Of a DNA stretch of 64,000 bases, positions 1 through 8,077 are shown in pieces (positions within the stretch are counted from its first letter, which is position 1; the number at the start of each line of letters is the position of its first letter). Position numbers and translations under genes: made by a program. The notes beneath the pieces are model-generated. The model saw only the letters and a list, made by a program, of their open reading frames with translations. It ran no database searches and was not told the DNA's origin. The stretch comes from Chlamydiota bacterium. GTDB taxonomy: Bacteria > Auribacterota > Tritonobacteria > UBA1439. The stretch lies in NCBI GenBank assembly GCA_012729785.1, contig JAAYCL010000035.1, positions 1 to 64,000 of the forward strand, read 5' to 3'.

Positions 1-125
1 ACTTCCAGGGACGAGCAAACCTCAATTTGGCGCTGTTTACGTATGTCGTGTATAAATCCGGAGAGCTTGTGCCCGGCTATTTGACTAAGCCCTTCGGCGG
101 AAAGCCCACACTTTTTGTTGCATGA
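1..125 (+). CDS. C-terminal end of an unidentified protein (partial)
   Basis: Reading from base 3, an open frame of 40 codons runs in from the window edge and stops at TGA 123-125. The visible peptide includes GRANLNLALFTY and LTKPFGGKPTLFVA and looks like a genuine protein tail. Its base composition is clearly more AT-rich than the following genes, which may indicate recent transfer. No family is recognisable from this length, and the other two forward frames stop earlier. Confidence 0.5.
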   Translation, partial: FQGRANLNLALFTYVVYKSGELVPGYLTKPFGGKPTLFVA

Positions 126-167
126 TCAAATGGAGAGAAACAGCGCAACGGCTCCGCCCCAAAGAGG

Positions 168-196
168 TTGCGCTTCCTCTTCGGAGGGTGTAGGAT
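168..196 (+). promoter_or_regulatory. Candidate sigma-70 promoter of the caspase-like gene
   Basis: TTGCGC (168-173), a 17-bp spacer and TAGGAT (191-196) match a -35/-10 pair. A transcript would start near 203, about 27 bases before the ATG at 230, leaving room for the GGAGG at 221-225. This is a sequence match only. Confidence 0.45.
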
Positions 197-229
197 CGTG
201 GCGATAGCGCGGCGGCGCCGGGAGGGGGG

Positions 230-1024
230 ATGAGGAAGAGGGCGGTCTGCATCGGCATCGATGACTACCGCGGGGCGGGGATCGACCTGCGCGGCTGCGG
301 CAATGACGCGCGCGCCTGGGCCCGCCTCCTCGAGGACGGGTTCGGTTTCAGGCGCGGCGATATCCGGGTCATCCTCGATGCAGACGCAACGCGGCGGACT
401 ATCCTCGCGTCGCTCGAACGTCTCGTCGGGGAGGCGCGCCTCGGCGACGTTTGCGTCTTCATCTACTCCGGGCACGGCACGTGGGTTCCCGAGCGGGGCC
501 GGGGGGACGAGGCCGACGGAAGGGACGAGGCGCTGGTCCCGTGGGAGGCGGACTTCGAAAGGCTCATCACCGATGACGAGCTCCGGCCCGTCCTCGACCG
601 TATCCCCAACGGCATCGCCTTCACCGTCATCGCCGACGCGTGCTACTCGGGGACGGCGACGCGCTTTATGCCCGGGGGAAGGATCCGGTGCGTGAAACCC
701 CCCGCCGCCGTCGCGGGGAGGCTCACGGCGGCGGCCCCGATCAGGCGCAGGATCCTGGGGATCGGCGAGGAGCGGATGGCGGAGCTGTATTTGAGCGCCG
801 CCGCGGACGATGAACCGGCATCTGAGGGGGAGTTCGACGGGGTGACGCGCGGAGCCTTCAGCTGGTTCGCCGTGCGGGAGCTCGAGGCGTCGGGGCCCGG
901 GATCACGGGGGAGCAGCTCGTCGCACGCGTGCGAAGGGCTTTGGCGGCCGCGGGCTACCCGCAGCGCCCTCAGATCGAAGGCCCTGCCGCCGCCAAGCGC
1001 CGTGCCCTCTTCTCCCCTCTCTAG
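230..1024 (+). CDS. Caspase-like (metacaspase family) cysteine peptidase
   Basis: This 264-residue protein belongs to the C14 caspase/metacaspase superfamily. The catalytic His-Cys pair is visible as H82 in YSGHG and C138 in DACYSG, each at the end of a hydrophobic beta-strand (VCVFIYS and AFTVIADA). The fold begins at residue 5 with AVCIGIDDY. Type I metacaspases cleave after Arg or Lys, and bacterial members are linked to stress, programmed death or defence. There is no signal peptide, transmembrane segment or fused partner, so it is a stand-alone cytoplasmic protease domain. ATG 230 follows GGAGG closely. A transposable element begins at the base after its stop codon. Family assignment is secure; substrate and physiological role are unknown. 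Confidence 0.85.
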   Translation: MRKRAVCIGIDDYRGAGIDLRGCGNDARAWARLLEDGFGFRRGDIRVILDADATRRTILASLERLVGEARLGDVCVFIYSGHGTWVPERGRGDEADGRDEALVPWEADFERLITDDELRPVLDRIPNGIAFTVIADACYSGTATRFMPGGRIRCVKPPAAVAGRLTAAAPIRRRILGIGEERMAELYLSAAADDEPASEGEFDGVTRGAFSWFAVRELEASGPGITGEQLVARVRRALAAAGYPQRPQIEGPAAAKRRALFSPL

Positions 1025-1044
1025 CTGGGGTCAAATCTTGCCTT
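1025..1044 (+). repeat. Left terminal inverted repeat of the RAYT element
   Basis: This 20-bp sequence is the perfect inverse of 2147-2166. Similarity to the solo copy at 7096-7112 continues inward for about ten further bases (TTGTGCGTTT here, TTTTGCGTTT there on the opposite strand). The repeat unit is therefore probably about 30 bp rather than 20. Confidence 0.8.
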
Positions 1045-1146
1045 GTGCGTTTGGGTCGCGAGAGAAGCTGCAGAGGCTCGGCGTCTGGACTTCGCCGATC
1101 GGCATCGAACTTCCGCACACGAAGGCGCGTGTGCAAGGGGGGGGCT

Positions 1147-2160
1147 ATGGCGAGGCCACTCCGCATCCAGTATCCGGGGGCGTACTACCATGTGACCTGC
1201 CGGGGTAACGAACGCCGGGAGATCTTCCGCGATGATAGCGACCGGCGGAAGTTCCTCGAGCTTCTTGCGCGCTCCCTGGAGGTCTACTGCGTCACGCTCT
1301 TTGTGTACGTGCTCATGCCGAACCATTTCCACCTCGTGCTGCGCACGCTCAAAGCGAACCTCTCGGAGTTCATGCGGCACTTCAACATCTGCTACACGAT
1401 GGCGTTCAACTGGGCTCACGGGAGGGTCGGGCACCTGTACCAGGGGCGCTATAAGGCGTTCCTGATCGACGCGGATAGCCATCTGCTGGAGGTCTCGCGG
1501 TACACGCACCTGAATCCCGTGCGCGGGGAGAGGTGCAAGGGTGCCACGGTCGACAAGAAATGGCGGCACCTCTTGGGTTGCCGCGAAAGCAGCCTCCCCG
1601 GCTATCTTGGGCTCGCCCCTCGGCAGCCGTTCGTCGATTACGGGGGCGTTCTGGAGCATTTCGGCGGGGACACAGCGCGAGGGCGGAACGCATATGCGCG
1701 GTTTATCCGGGAGTGCCTGGAAGAGGACGGGCGGAATCCGCTGGAGATGGCGCGTGGGCACGGGATCGTCGGGGGGGAGGCGTTCATCGCGTGGGTGAGG
1801 GACAAGGTGGTTCCCGCGGCTGAAGACCGGCGCGAGCAGCCCGCCGCGCGTGCGCTCGGCGTCAGAATCGACCCGGAGGTCTTGATCGAGCGCTACTGTG
1901 CCGTGACGGGTTCTCAGAGGGACGAAGTCTGCAGGCGCGGGCAGCGGACCGATGGCAGGCTGCTGCTGCAGGAACTCCTCTACAGATATTGCGATCTCAC
2001 CGGGACAGAGATAGGGGTGCTGATGGGGGGACTGGATTACGCCACGATAAGCCATTGCAGGGCGGAACTCAGATCGAGGATGGAACAAGATGGGCGTCTC
2101 GCCGAGAAGTTGGAGAAGTTGGCCGTCCGGATCGCGAAAAAGGCAAAAGGCAAGATTTGA
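1147..2160 (+). CDS. REP-associated tyrosine transposase (Y1_Tnp, RAYT)
   Basis: This is a 337-residue HUH-type single-strand transposase/nickase. H60-F-H62 in MPNHFHLVL forms the HUH metal site, and Y119 in the RYxHLNPVR motif is the expected nucleophile. The N-terminus MARPLRIQYPGAYYHVT is the standard RAYT start, so ATG 1147 is preferred over an upstream ATG in the same frame. After the catalytic domain (about 1-160) a C-terminal region at about 230-325 resembles the DnaA-like HTH tail common in this family (IGVLMGGLDYATISHCR). Its terminal inverted repeats are presumably its substrates. A degraded relative of the same C-terminal domain lies at 4139-4297. Confidence 0.9.
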   Translation: MARPLRIQYPGAYYHVTCRGNERREIFRDDSDRRKFLELLARSLEVYCVTLFVYVLMPNHFHLVLRTLKANLSEFMRHFNICYTMAFNWAHGRVGHLYQGRYKAFLIDADSHLLEVSRYTHLNPVRGERCKGATVDKKWRHLLGCRESSLPGYLGLAPRQPFVDYGGVLEHFGGDTARGRNAYARFIRECLEEDGRNPLEMARGHGIVGGEAFIAWVRDKVVPAAEDRREQPAARALGVRIDPEVLIERYCAVTGSQRDEVCRRGQRTDGRLLLQELLYRYCDLTGTEIGVLMGGLDYATISHCRAELRSRMEQDGRLAEKLEKLAVRIAKKAKGKI

Positions 2161-2166
2161 CCCCAG
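2147..2166 (+). repeat. Right terminal inverted repeat of the RAYT element
   Basis: AAGGCAAGATTTGACCCCAG is the exact reverse complement of the left end. It overlaps the last codons and the stop codon of the transposase gene. Confidence 0.8.
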
Positions 2167-2214
2167 GCCCCAGGCGCTGAGGGAACGCCGATCCCCAGCG
2201 CCCGGGTCCCGCAG

Positions 2215-3966
2215 TCAACGTACCGCCGCCCCTTCCGTATCCACCGTGTAGATCGGCATCACGCGGCCGACGGCCAGTGCCGCGGATACCCTGATTTGAT
2301 ACATTCCCGGCTCGACCCCATTGAAGTTGAAATCGAGGACGGGATAGTTCGCGATCGGAGAGGCGACGGTGTGGGGCCCGCCCTTCAAATAGAAGGTCGA
2401 TGCGGACTCCGTGAACCCACCGTTCCCCGAGTACCCCAGCAGGAAGCGGTAGCTCCCGTCGGGCTGCTGCTTCCATACCTGGATGAACGGATGGAACGGA
2501 ATATCGATGGTCTGGATATCGGCCGTGACGACGATCCTGTCGTTTGTGGCGTATATGTTTTTGTTCAGTCGCAGATCGATGGGGGGCGCGGGAGCGGGCG
2601 GCGGGGCCGGCGTCGGCGTGGGGGTAGGTGTGGGCGGTTCAGGGGTGTACACCGGGTCGAGAGGGTACGGCCCCAGCCATTCCGCGCCGTTCCATGATTC
2701 GGCATACACCCGGCCGTGTTCCTGGCACAAATCGTCATACTCCACGAAGAGGGCGATCGCGTTGCCCCGGCCGTCCGAATCCAGGGCGGCGTACGGGCAA
2801 CGTCCCGTTTCGGACGCGGAGAGCACGACAGGCGCGCCCCACCCGCCACCGTCCCGGTGAAGGGCATAGAGGCGTTCGTGCTGCGCGATGAGCAGGATCG
2901 CGTGCTCGTCATCGGTCATTGCGACCGCAACACCGGTCGCATCGGCGGCGTCGATGGCGCCGGCGCTCGACCACGCGCCGCTGTTCCAGAAATTCGAGTA
3001 GAGTGTCGAGTGCGCGCCGTCCCAGGACCCGAACACCGCCACACGGCCCGCCGCGCGGCGCGCGGAAAGTTCCGACCAGTAGATGCCGTCATCGTCGCTC
3101 TCCTTGCTCCCACGGGCGCTGTACAGGGTCGTTCGCGCGCCCCAGGCCTCCCCGTTCCATTCGGATGCGTACAGGCGCTCATCGACACCGTCGTTGTCGC
3201 AGAAGATCGCCGTTGCGGTGCCGTCCCCGCGCATGGCGATATCGTGTGCGAAATCGTATTCGCCTCCGGCATCCAGCGCCTCGGGAGGCGTCCAGCCGGA
3301 GCCATTCCACACGGTTCCGCACAGGCGGGAACCGCCGAGATCGTCGGATTCCCAGAACAGCACCGCTGCCCCGCCGCCGTCTCCCGCCGCCGCCACTGGC
3401 ACTGCCCGCCAGCGATTGAGGCCGTTGTCGATTGTAACCGGTCCCGTCCAGACGGCGCCGTTCCAGCGATTCGCGTAGACCCGGTCGAATTCGCCCTCGC
3501 GGTATAGGATAAAGGCGACGACCGCCTCGCCGTTGGCACCCATCGCGAAGTCGAGGTCATAGATCTCCCCGGTCAGATCGCCGGAAACCGGCGCCGCCGA
3601 AGACCATGCCGAGCCGTCCCATCGACAGGCGTAGGGGATGTACCCCGCCACGCTGTCGTTCAGCAAAAACAGCGCCATTGCATTCCCCGCAGCGTCGATG
3701 CCCACCTGGGAGTATATCGGACTGATGTAGGTGCCCTCCTCCCGGGCGATCAGCACCGGCTCGCTCCAGACGCCGTCTCGCCGGTTCGCCGCGTACAAGT
3801 AGTTGTTCCCGAATCCGCGAATGTCGCAGAACAGCGCCACGGCATCTCCCCGCGCGTTCATTGCGACATCGGGCGCCATCGCCGCGAATAGAGTGGCCGC
3901 GCTCATCGTCATGCACGACAGGTATGTCGCCGCAACTCTCACGGAACACCGTATCCCCGCTCTCAT
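2215..3966 (-). CDS. Secreted repeat protein with beta-propeller-like N-terminus and Ig-like C-terminal domain
   Basis: This 583-residue protein has an N-terminal signal peptide (hydrophobic VAATYLSCMTMSAATLFAA). Residues about 30-435 hold at least six degenerate repeats of the form YAxxWNGxxWxxP followed by a D-x-x-G-x-A-x-A-x-F strand, the pattern of BNR/sialidase-like propellers. A Pro-Thr linker (about 440-462) separates a roughly 120-residue beta-rich tail (KNIYATNDRIVVTADI ... GMYQIRVSA) like bacterial Ig folds. I see no catalytic residues, so it is more likely a cell-surface or binding protein than an enzyme. GGGAGGTG precedes ATG 3966. It is transcribed toward the RAYT element. Confidence 0.7.
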   Translation of the reverse strand: MRAGIRCSVRVAATYLSCMTMSAATLFAAMAPDVAMNARGDAVALFCDIRGFGNNYLYAANRRDGVWSEPVLIAREEGTYISPIYSQVGIDAAGNAMALFLLNDSVAGYIPYACRWDGSAWSSAAPVSGDLTGEIYDLDFAMGANGEAVVAFILYREGEFDRVYANRWNGAVWTGPVTIDNGLNRWRAVPVAAAGDGGGAAVLFWESDDLGGSRLCGTVWNGSGWTPPEALDAGGEYDFAHDIAMRGDGTATAIFCDNDGVDERLYASEWNGEAWGARTTLYSARGSKESDDDGIYWSELSARRAAGRVAVFGSWDGAHSTLYSNFWNSGAWSSAGAIDAADATGVAVAMTDDEHAILLIAQHERLYALHRDGGGWGAPVVLSASETGRCPYAALDSDGRGNAIALFVEYDDLCQEHGRVYAESWNGAEWLGPYPLDPVYTPEPPTPTPTPTPAPPPAPAPPIDLRLNKNIYATNDRIVVTADIQTIDIPFHPFIQVWKQQPDGSYRFLLGYSGNGGFTESASTFYLKGGPHTVASPIANYPVLDFNFNGVEPGMYQIRVSAALAVGRVMPIYTVDTEGAAVR

Positions 3967-4138
3967 CGCGCACCTCCCCTTTCCGGACGTTGCTACCGCC
4001 GGGGTTCATCGATCCCCGAATGGTCTGCGGCCAGTTTCGCGGCAAGGAGGGAATCGATTGTCAGGCGCGTGTAATTGGAATGTAATTTGAAGTGCGGACG
4101 CGGCATGCCGGATACGGCGTCGATCTGAGGAGAGAATC

Positions 4139-4297
4139 ATGTTGATGGAATTGTCCTGCCGGCATCGCCTCACCGCGCGGCGCACGATCGGGAGCTTGAC
4201 GGGGAGCGTCGATTACAGCACGGTCAGCCGTGCGCGGAAGGAATTGGACTCAAGGATGCGGGTGGATTTCCGGCTCACGAAACGTTTGAGGAACTGA
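4139..4297 (+). pseudogene. Decayed C-terminal fragment of a second RAYT transposase
   Basis: A short frame starting at ATG 4139 encodes 52 residues including IGSLTGSVDYSTVSRARKEL followed by DSRM. This matches the DnaA-like C-terminal domain of RAYT proteins, and parallels IGVLMGGLDYATISHCRAEL at the end of the intact copy at 1147-2160. The catalytic HUH domain is absent, and no terminal repeats are visible around it. I read it as a remnant of an older insertion. It fills most of the gap between the secreted repeat protein and the transglutaminase-like lipoprotein. Confidence 0.7.
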
Positions 4298-4359
4298 CTG
4301 TTCGCGTCGGGGGAATGCCGATACGAAGATCTGCCCCCGCAGGGCCCCGTCAGGGCCGA

Positions 4360-5286
4360 TCAGGGTGTCCAGTCTGCGGGCATGCGGAGCGCGGTCTCGG
4401 AATCGTAGAGCGCCTTGAGTTCGTCGAACGGCACATCCCTCGCGGTAAGCTCCGCCGCCCGGTCGAGCAGACGGTACTCGTCCGCATCCGGCTCCCGCTC
4501 GCGCGACATCAGCGTGTTCCAGTCCCAGGGGAGCAGCTCGAGGCCGTTGAGCGCCATCACGTCGCGCACCAGGTCGCCCCTGACGAACCAGAGGCCGTGC
4601 ATGTCGAAGATGCCGCAGCGGTCGGGGTCGAGCGTGCCGGCCCGGCAACGACGCCACGCCTCTCCCGCGGGGATAAACGCCCCGGGGGGGAGGTCGAATG
4701 GGTCGAACGAGATGCCGAGCGCCTTCACCTGCAGCGCGTCGAGCTGCGGGTCCACGCGCACCCAGCGGCGCCGTGCCGAGTCCCAGTGCTCGACCACCCA
4801 GTGGTCCTCGTGGCGCCCCGGCGTGAAGTACGTGGCGAATCCGCACCGCGCGCGCGCCGGGATTCCCGCGTGGCGCAGCATCGAGCAAAGGAGGACCGAA
4901 TGGTCTCGGCAGTTGCCCACCAGGCGCTTCGAGGGCTCCCGCCTTTCCGCGAGCGGCCTCGGGTCGAGCTCGACGATCCTCGCGAGCATACGCTCGACGG
5001 TCCGGAGGTTCACCTCCCTCTTCCGTTCCTCGGCGAGCGTCACGCCGTGCTTCTCGGCCCAGAAGACGTGGAGCATTGCGCCCTGGACGACGCCGCAGAG
5101 CCCCCGGACGTCGCGCGGGAGGTTCGCGTAGAGGCCGGCGTGCTTCCCGGGATCCGTCACCGGGCCCTGCGCGCGGTAGAACCGCTGCGCCGCGCCGTCT
5201 GCCGACCCCGCCGGCGCGTGCCGGCACCCCGGCAGCGCGGCGGCGAAGAGGCACGACAGCGCTGCGGCGATCATGCGGGTTTCCAT
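4360..5286 (-). CDS. Transglutaminase-like lipoprotein
   Basis: This 308-residue protein has a lipoprotein-type signal (hydrophobic stretch then LPGC, acylated Cys21), so it should be anchored in a membrane facing the periplasm. The transglutaminase-like catalytic triad is visible: C126 in GNCRDHSVLLCSMLRHAGIP, H162 in HEDHWVVEHW and D179 in RRWVRVDPQLD. Members of this superfamily act as cysteine peptidases or transferases, and many bacterial members have no known substrate. GGGGGG precedes ATG 5286. It lies 9 bp downstream of a membrane-protein gene on the same strand and is probably co-transcribed with it. Confidence 0.8.
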   Translation of the reverse strand: METRMIAAALSCLFAAALPGCRHAPAGSADGAAQRFYRAQGPVTDPGKHAGLYANLPRDVRGLCGVVQGAMLHVFWAEKHGVTLAEERKREVNLRTVERMLARIVELDPRPLAERREPSKRLVGNCRDHSVLLCSMLRHAGIPARARCGFATYFTPGRHEDHWVVEHWDSARRRWVRVDPQLDALQVKALGISFDPFDLPPGAFIPAGEAWRRCRAGTLDPDRCGIFDMHGLWFVRGDLVRDVMALNGLELLPWDWNTLMSREREPDADEYRLLDRAAELTARDVPFDELKALYDSETALRMPADWTP

Positions 5287-5295
5287 GCGGCCCCC

Positions 5296-5790
5296 CTACC
5301 TGAACAACTCCGGCGTGAGCGTCCCGTCCATCAGATCCTGCAGCACCTCAGGATGCCGGCCGAACCAGTCCCACTGCCACTCCGCGTAGAGCATCGCGAG
5401 CGCGGTGAGGCCCGCCGTAATGATCTCCCCCGGACAGCCGAGGCGGACCATTCGGACGACGAAGTAGACGACGGCGAGCGTCATGAGGACGTGCCCGGCC
5501 TGCGGGATGAGATTCATCCCGTCCCAGCCGAAGACGTAGAGTCCGAGCGTCCCGTACCGGAACATCAGCCCCACGCCGACCGCCATCAGGGGGCGCTGGC
5601 GGAGGAGGTAGCCGAGGCAGAAGACGAATATGCTCGGCGCGCAGGAGTTCATCGCGAGCCACCCGTCCACGCCCGCCCCCAGCATCCGCGTGAAGTAGAT
5701 CGTCGAATTCGCCGCCATGAGAAGATTGAGGGCAACGATGACCCACCCCGCCCTGTCGCGCGTGAAGTCACCGCATGTCCGCGTGTGCAT
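5296..5790 (-). CDS. Small integral membrane protein of unknown function
   Basis: The 164-residue product has four or five hydrophobic segments (near residues 15-35, 45-62, 67-88, 97-116 and 122-140). It has few charged residues outside the ends and no motif I recognise. GAGGAGG sits seven bases upstream of ATG 5790, a strong ribosome site. The transglutaminase-like lipoprotein gene follows after 9 bp, suggesting a two-gene operon. Confidence 0.65.
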   Translation of the reverse strand: MHTRTCGDFTRDRAGWVIVALNLLMAANSTIYFTRMLGAGVDGWLAMNSCAPSIFVFCLGYLLRQRPLMAVGVGLMFRYGTLGLYVFGWDGMNLIPQAGHVLMTLAVVYFVVRMVRLGCPGEIITAGLTALAMLYAEWQWDWFGRHPEVLQDLMDGTLTPELFR

Positions 5791-5865
5791 TGATACCTCC
5801 TCTATCCGGCGCTTTTCCCCTTCGGAGGCGCGGCCCCGGATCCTCCCCGCCGCCGAGCGCGGCGA

Positions 5866-6447
5866 TCAGTTTTTGCGGACCGGAATGCAGATATCCACGA
5901 TATGCTTCTTTTCCGGATGCGTGCAGGAGTCGTTCTTCTGCAGCTCGAAGCTCAAGCCCTCCGCGGGGCGATAGCCGTTCTCCGGCAGCCAGCGGTCGTA
6001 CATGAAGCCCCACGCGTCCGCGAACTCCCGTTCCGCGATGACGAAGCCTCCGACTGCGCAGGTGTTCTCCGGAATAGTCATCGTGTTGATCCCGGCCGGC
6101 GCGGGGACGATCCTCTGAAGGGTGATCCCGAGCCAGAGCCGTTTTTCACTTTCGGGAACGCCGGGGGGATCGGGATAGATGCAGATGATCTTTGTCGTGC
6201 GCGGGAAATCCCAGTATCCGTTCGGGATGGCCCACCCGGTCAGTTTCCCGAGGAGCTCATCGTAGACCTCCCCCCCGCCCTCGTGTAATCCTTTGTGCTC
6301 CACGTAGGCCACGTGGATCTCAGGCATCTTCTGCACGCGCACCTCCCCTTTACCCGAATGATGGGGAGCTGTTGCGCAACCGAACGTAAGCAGGTTCACT
6401 GTCACTGCGAACGCAATGAACGCTGTTCTGCTGAGGGCAATCTTCAT
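5866..6447 (-). CDS. GyrI-like small-molecule-binding domain lipoprotein
   Basis: A 193-residue protein starting at ATG 6447, preferred over an upstream in-frame ATG because an AGGGA lies eight bases upstream and the lipoprotein signal (hydrophobic run then LTFGC) begins here. The mature part is a single AraC-effector-binding/GyrI-like domain: VRVQKMPEIHVAYVEHKGLH at the start and DICIPVRKN at the end are diagnostic ends of the fold. Such domains bind hydrophobic small molecules. A periplasmic, membrane-tethered version is less common than the cytoplasmic regulator form. A cytoplasmic relative is fused to an AraC HTH at 7116-8060. Confidence 0.75.
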   Translation of the reverse strand: MKIALSRTAFIAFAVTVNLLTFGCATAPHHSGKGEVRVQKMPEIHVAYVEHKGLHEGGGEVYDELLGKLTGWAIPNGYWDFPRTTKIICIYPDPPGVPESEKRLWLGITLQRIVPAPAGINTMTIPENTCAVGGFVIAEREFADAWGFMYDRWLPENGYRPAEGLSFELQKNDSCTHPEKKHIVDICIPVRKN

Positions 6448-6538
6448 GATGAATCCCTTTGCGGTGCGGGGCGCGTTCGTGCTCCCGGGGTGAAAATTCA
6501 AGAATAACGATTTGAGCCCACGCGAACCAAGCTGGCCG

Positions 6539-7024
6539 TCACCCGTGCACGATCTCCGAGCCCCAGTCGAAATCGGCCGAATCCTCGAACCATTTCGGCC
6601 AGTGCGTGCACCAGCCGGGCACGGCCGCGTTTTGCACCCGCTCCACGGAGGGGTGGTACGGCTTCAGGTCGAGGATCGGCGTCCCGTCCTCGGCGTCGAT
6701 CCACGGGACGCGGATTATGCCGGCGACGCGGTCGATGCCGAGCACGGGCGCCACGCTGGCCGCGATCGGATTGGGCCGGGCGGGCGAGCGCGTCGCGAAC
6801 ACGCCGAGCGTCGCCGGGCCTTTCCGATACGGCCGCTCGCATGTCACCGCGCCGCGCGGGCCGGCGCCGTCGAGCAGGTGGCACCACCATAGGACGTCCA
6901 CGTGGCTGAAGCCCTCCAGGCCCTCGAGGCCCGCCCGGTACTCCTCCGCGATCTCGAGCCGGAAACCGCGCTGGTCCGCCCTGACATACCCTATCGGGGA
7001 TATCCTGAATTCGCCCTTCTTCAT
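6539..7024 (-). CDS. trmO: tRNA m6t6A37 methyltransferase TrmO (TsaA)
   Basis: This 161-residue SAM-dependent enzyme N6-methylates threonylcarbamoyladenosine at position 37 of tRNAs. The TsaA beta-barrel signature is clear: FRISPIGYVR at the N-terminus, FSHVDVLWWCHLL, and the conserved block FATRSPARPNPIAASV that forms the SAM site. It lacks the small C-terminal extension found in E. coli TrmO. ATG 7024 is chosen because the family begins about six residues before the IGYVR motif. A RAYT-type repeat lies 70 bp upstream. Confidence 0.9.
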   Translation of the reverse strand: MKKGEFRISPIGYVRADQRGFRLEIAEEYRAGLEGLEGFSHVDVLWWCHLLDGAGPRGAVTCERPYRKGPATLGVFATRSPARPNPIAASVAPVLGIDRVAGIIRVPWIDAEDGTPILDLKPYHPSVERVQNAAVPGWCTHWPKWFEDSADFDWGSEIVHG

Positions 7025-7082
7025 GGTTCGTCGTCTCCCTTCTCGGTCAGGCATGGGGGGCGGAATGCCCGCCCCCCGTGGC

Positions 7083-7112
7083 GAAAACGCAAAACGCAAG
7101 ATTTGACCCCAG
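7083..7112 (-). repeat. Solo copy of the RAYT terminal repeat
   Basis: Bases 7096-7112 (GCAAGATTTGACCCCAG) match the right end of the RAYT element without mismatch. The adjoining bases (CGAAAACGCAAAAC) resemble the inner part of the left end on the opposite strand. It occupies the short gap between trmO and the AraC-GyrI gene. The next bases (AGGGGTCAAAGGGG, 7111-7124) contain GGGGTCAAA, the inverse of the TTTGACCCC just before, giving a small hairpin TTTGACCCC-AGGGGTCAAA. Confidence 0.75.
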
Positions 7113-7115
7113 GGG

Positions 7116-8060
7116 TCAAAGGGGTTTCACCGGGATGCAGATGTCGGCGTGCACCTCGCCCTTCGGATCCGAGTCGGGGTCGCCGTGGTAGAACTCGAGG
7201 CACGGCGCGTCGCCTGGCTGGTAGCCGCTCGACGGGAACCATTCGGCCATGAACCGCCCGAAGACCTCGCCGACGTCCTGCGGCCTGCCGCGCCAGCGGT
7301 GGACCGCGTACATCCCCCCCTGGAAACGCTTCTCGGAGACCGGCCCTTCCACCTTCACGCCCTCGCCGATCGTGACGCAGGCGTCGTAGCGGCACTTGGC
7401 CGCCTCGGTGATCTCCGGATTGTCGTACGACGCGCCGATGACCTGCGCGCCGGGCCCGAGGATGCCGCGCGGCCCCGCCCAGCGCATCAGCGTCTCGTAC
7501 GCCTCGTGGATCGCCTCCCCCTCGTACCCGTTTCTGCTGCTCACGTACGCGACGCGGTACGCGGGCAGCTCCTTCACCTCCACCTTCATGACGCACCTCC
7601 CTGGTTGTGGTGGCGAATCCTGTCGCGCACCACGGTACCGCGTCCGGGCGGAGGGCGCTTTCCAATCCTTGCGGTTCGCTTTGCGCATCTTGCTCTTGTT
7701 CGCCCCCCCCGACGCCCGCCATTCGGACGCGCTCGCCCCGAATCGTTCCCGGAAGGCGCGGGCGAACGCGGCGGAGGAGCCGAAGCCGCAGTCCAGGGCG
7801 ATGTCGGTGACGCTGCGCGCGGGGTCGTTGAGGAGGGTGCCCGCGGCCTTCTCGAGGCGGAGCCGCCGGATATGGTCGTAGAGCGTCTCGCCGGTCATCG
7901 CCGTGAAGAGGCGGTGGAAATGGAACGGGCTGAAGAGAGCCGAGCGGGAGACGGTTTCGACGGTGAGCTCCCCGTCGAGGTGCGCCCGGATATAGTCGCG
8001 AGCGAGGTTGATGCGCCGCGTGTACTCCTTCACGAGCGCCGGCCGCACGATCGCCTTCAT
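7116..8060 (-). CDS. AraC-family regulator with C-terminal GyrI-like effector domain
   Basis: This 314-residue transcription factor has two AraC HTH motifs in residues 12-115 (LTVETVSRSALFSPFHFHRLF and the recognition block VTDIALDCGFGSSAAFARAF). A roughly 40-residue basic linker leads to a GyrI-like ligand-binding domain from M158 (VEVKELPAYRVAYVSSR) to DICIPVKPL. This is the SoxS/Rob/BmrR-like class that senses hydrophobic compounds. ATG 8060 lacks a Shine-Dalgarno but lies eight bases after an extended -10 (TGC-TATCAT), so the message is probably leaderless. A long in-frame extension upstream has no domain content and would start before that promoter. Confidence 0.85.
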   Translation of the reverse strand: MKAIVRPALVKEYTRRINLARDYIRAHLDGELTVETVSRSALFSPFHFHRLFTAMTGETLYDHIRRLRLEKAAGTLLNDPARSVTDIALDCGFGSSAAFARAFRERFGASASEWRASGGANKSKMRKANRKDWKAPSARTRYRGARQDSPPQPGRCVMKVEVKELPAYRVAYVSSRNGYEGEAIHEAYETLMRWAGPRGILGPGAQVIGASYDNPEITEAAKCRYDACVTIGEGVKVEGPVSEKRFQGGMYAVHRWRGRPQDVGEVFGRFMAEWFPSSGYQPGDAPCLEFYHGDPDSDPKGEVHADICIPVKPL

Positions 8061-8068
8061 CGGCGGGT

Positions 8069-8077
8069 ATGATAGCA
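8069..8077 (-). promoter_or_regulatory. Extended -10 promoter giving a leaderless AraC-GyrI transcript
   Basis: On the minus strand TGC-TATCAT occupies 8077-8069, an extended -10 element. Transcription would begin at or next to the ATG at 8060. No convincing -35 is visible upstream, consistent with an extended -10 promoter. Confidence 0.5.

Larger units (their letters stand above)
1025..2166 (+). mobile_element. RAYT element bounded by 20-bp perfect inverted repeats
   Basis: The sequence at 1025-1044 (CTGGGGTCAAATCTTGCCTT) is exactly inverted at 2147-2166. The two repeats enclose a single REP-associated tyrosine transposase gene, whose stop codon TGA (2158-2160) lies inside the right repeat. 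The left end abuts the stop codon of the caspase-like gene. A solo copy of the repeat lies at 7096-7112, so the ends behave like a dispersed REP sequence. This organisation is typical of RAYT transposases, which act on single-stranded REP hairpins and rarely leave target duplications; I see none. Confidence 0.8.
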
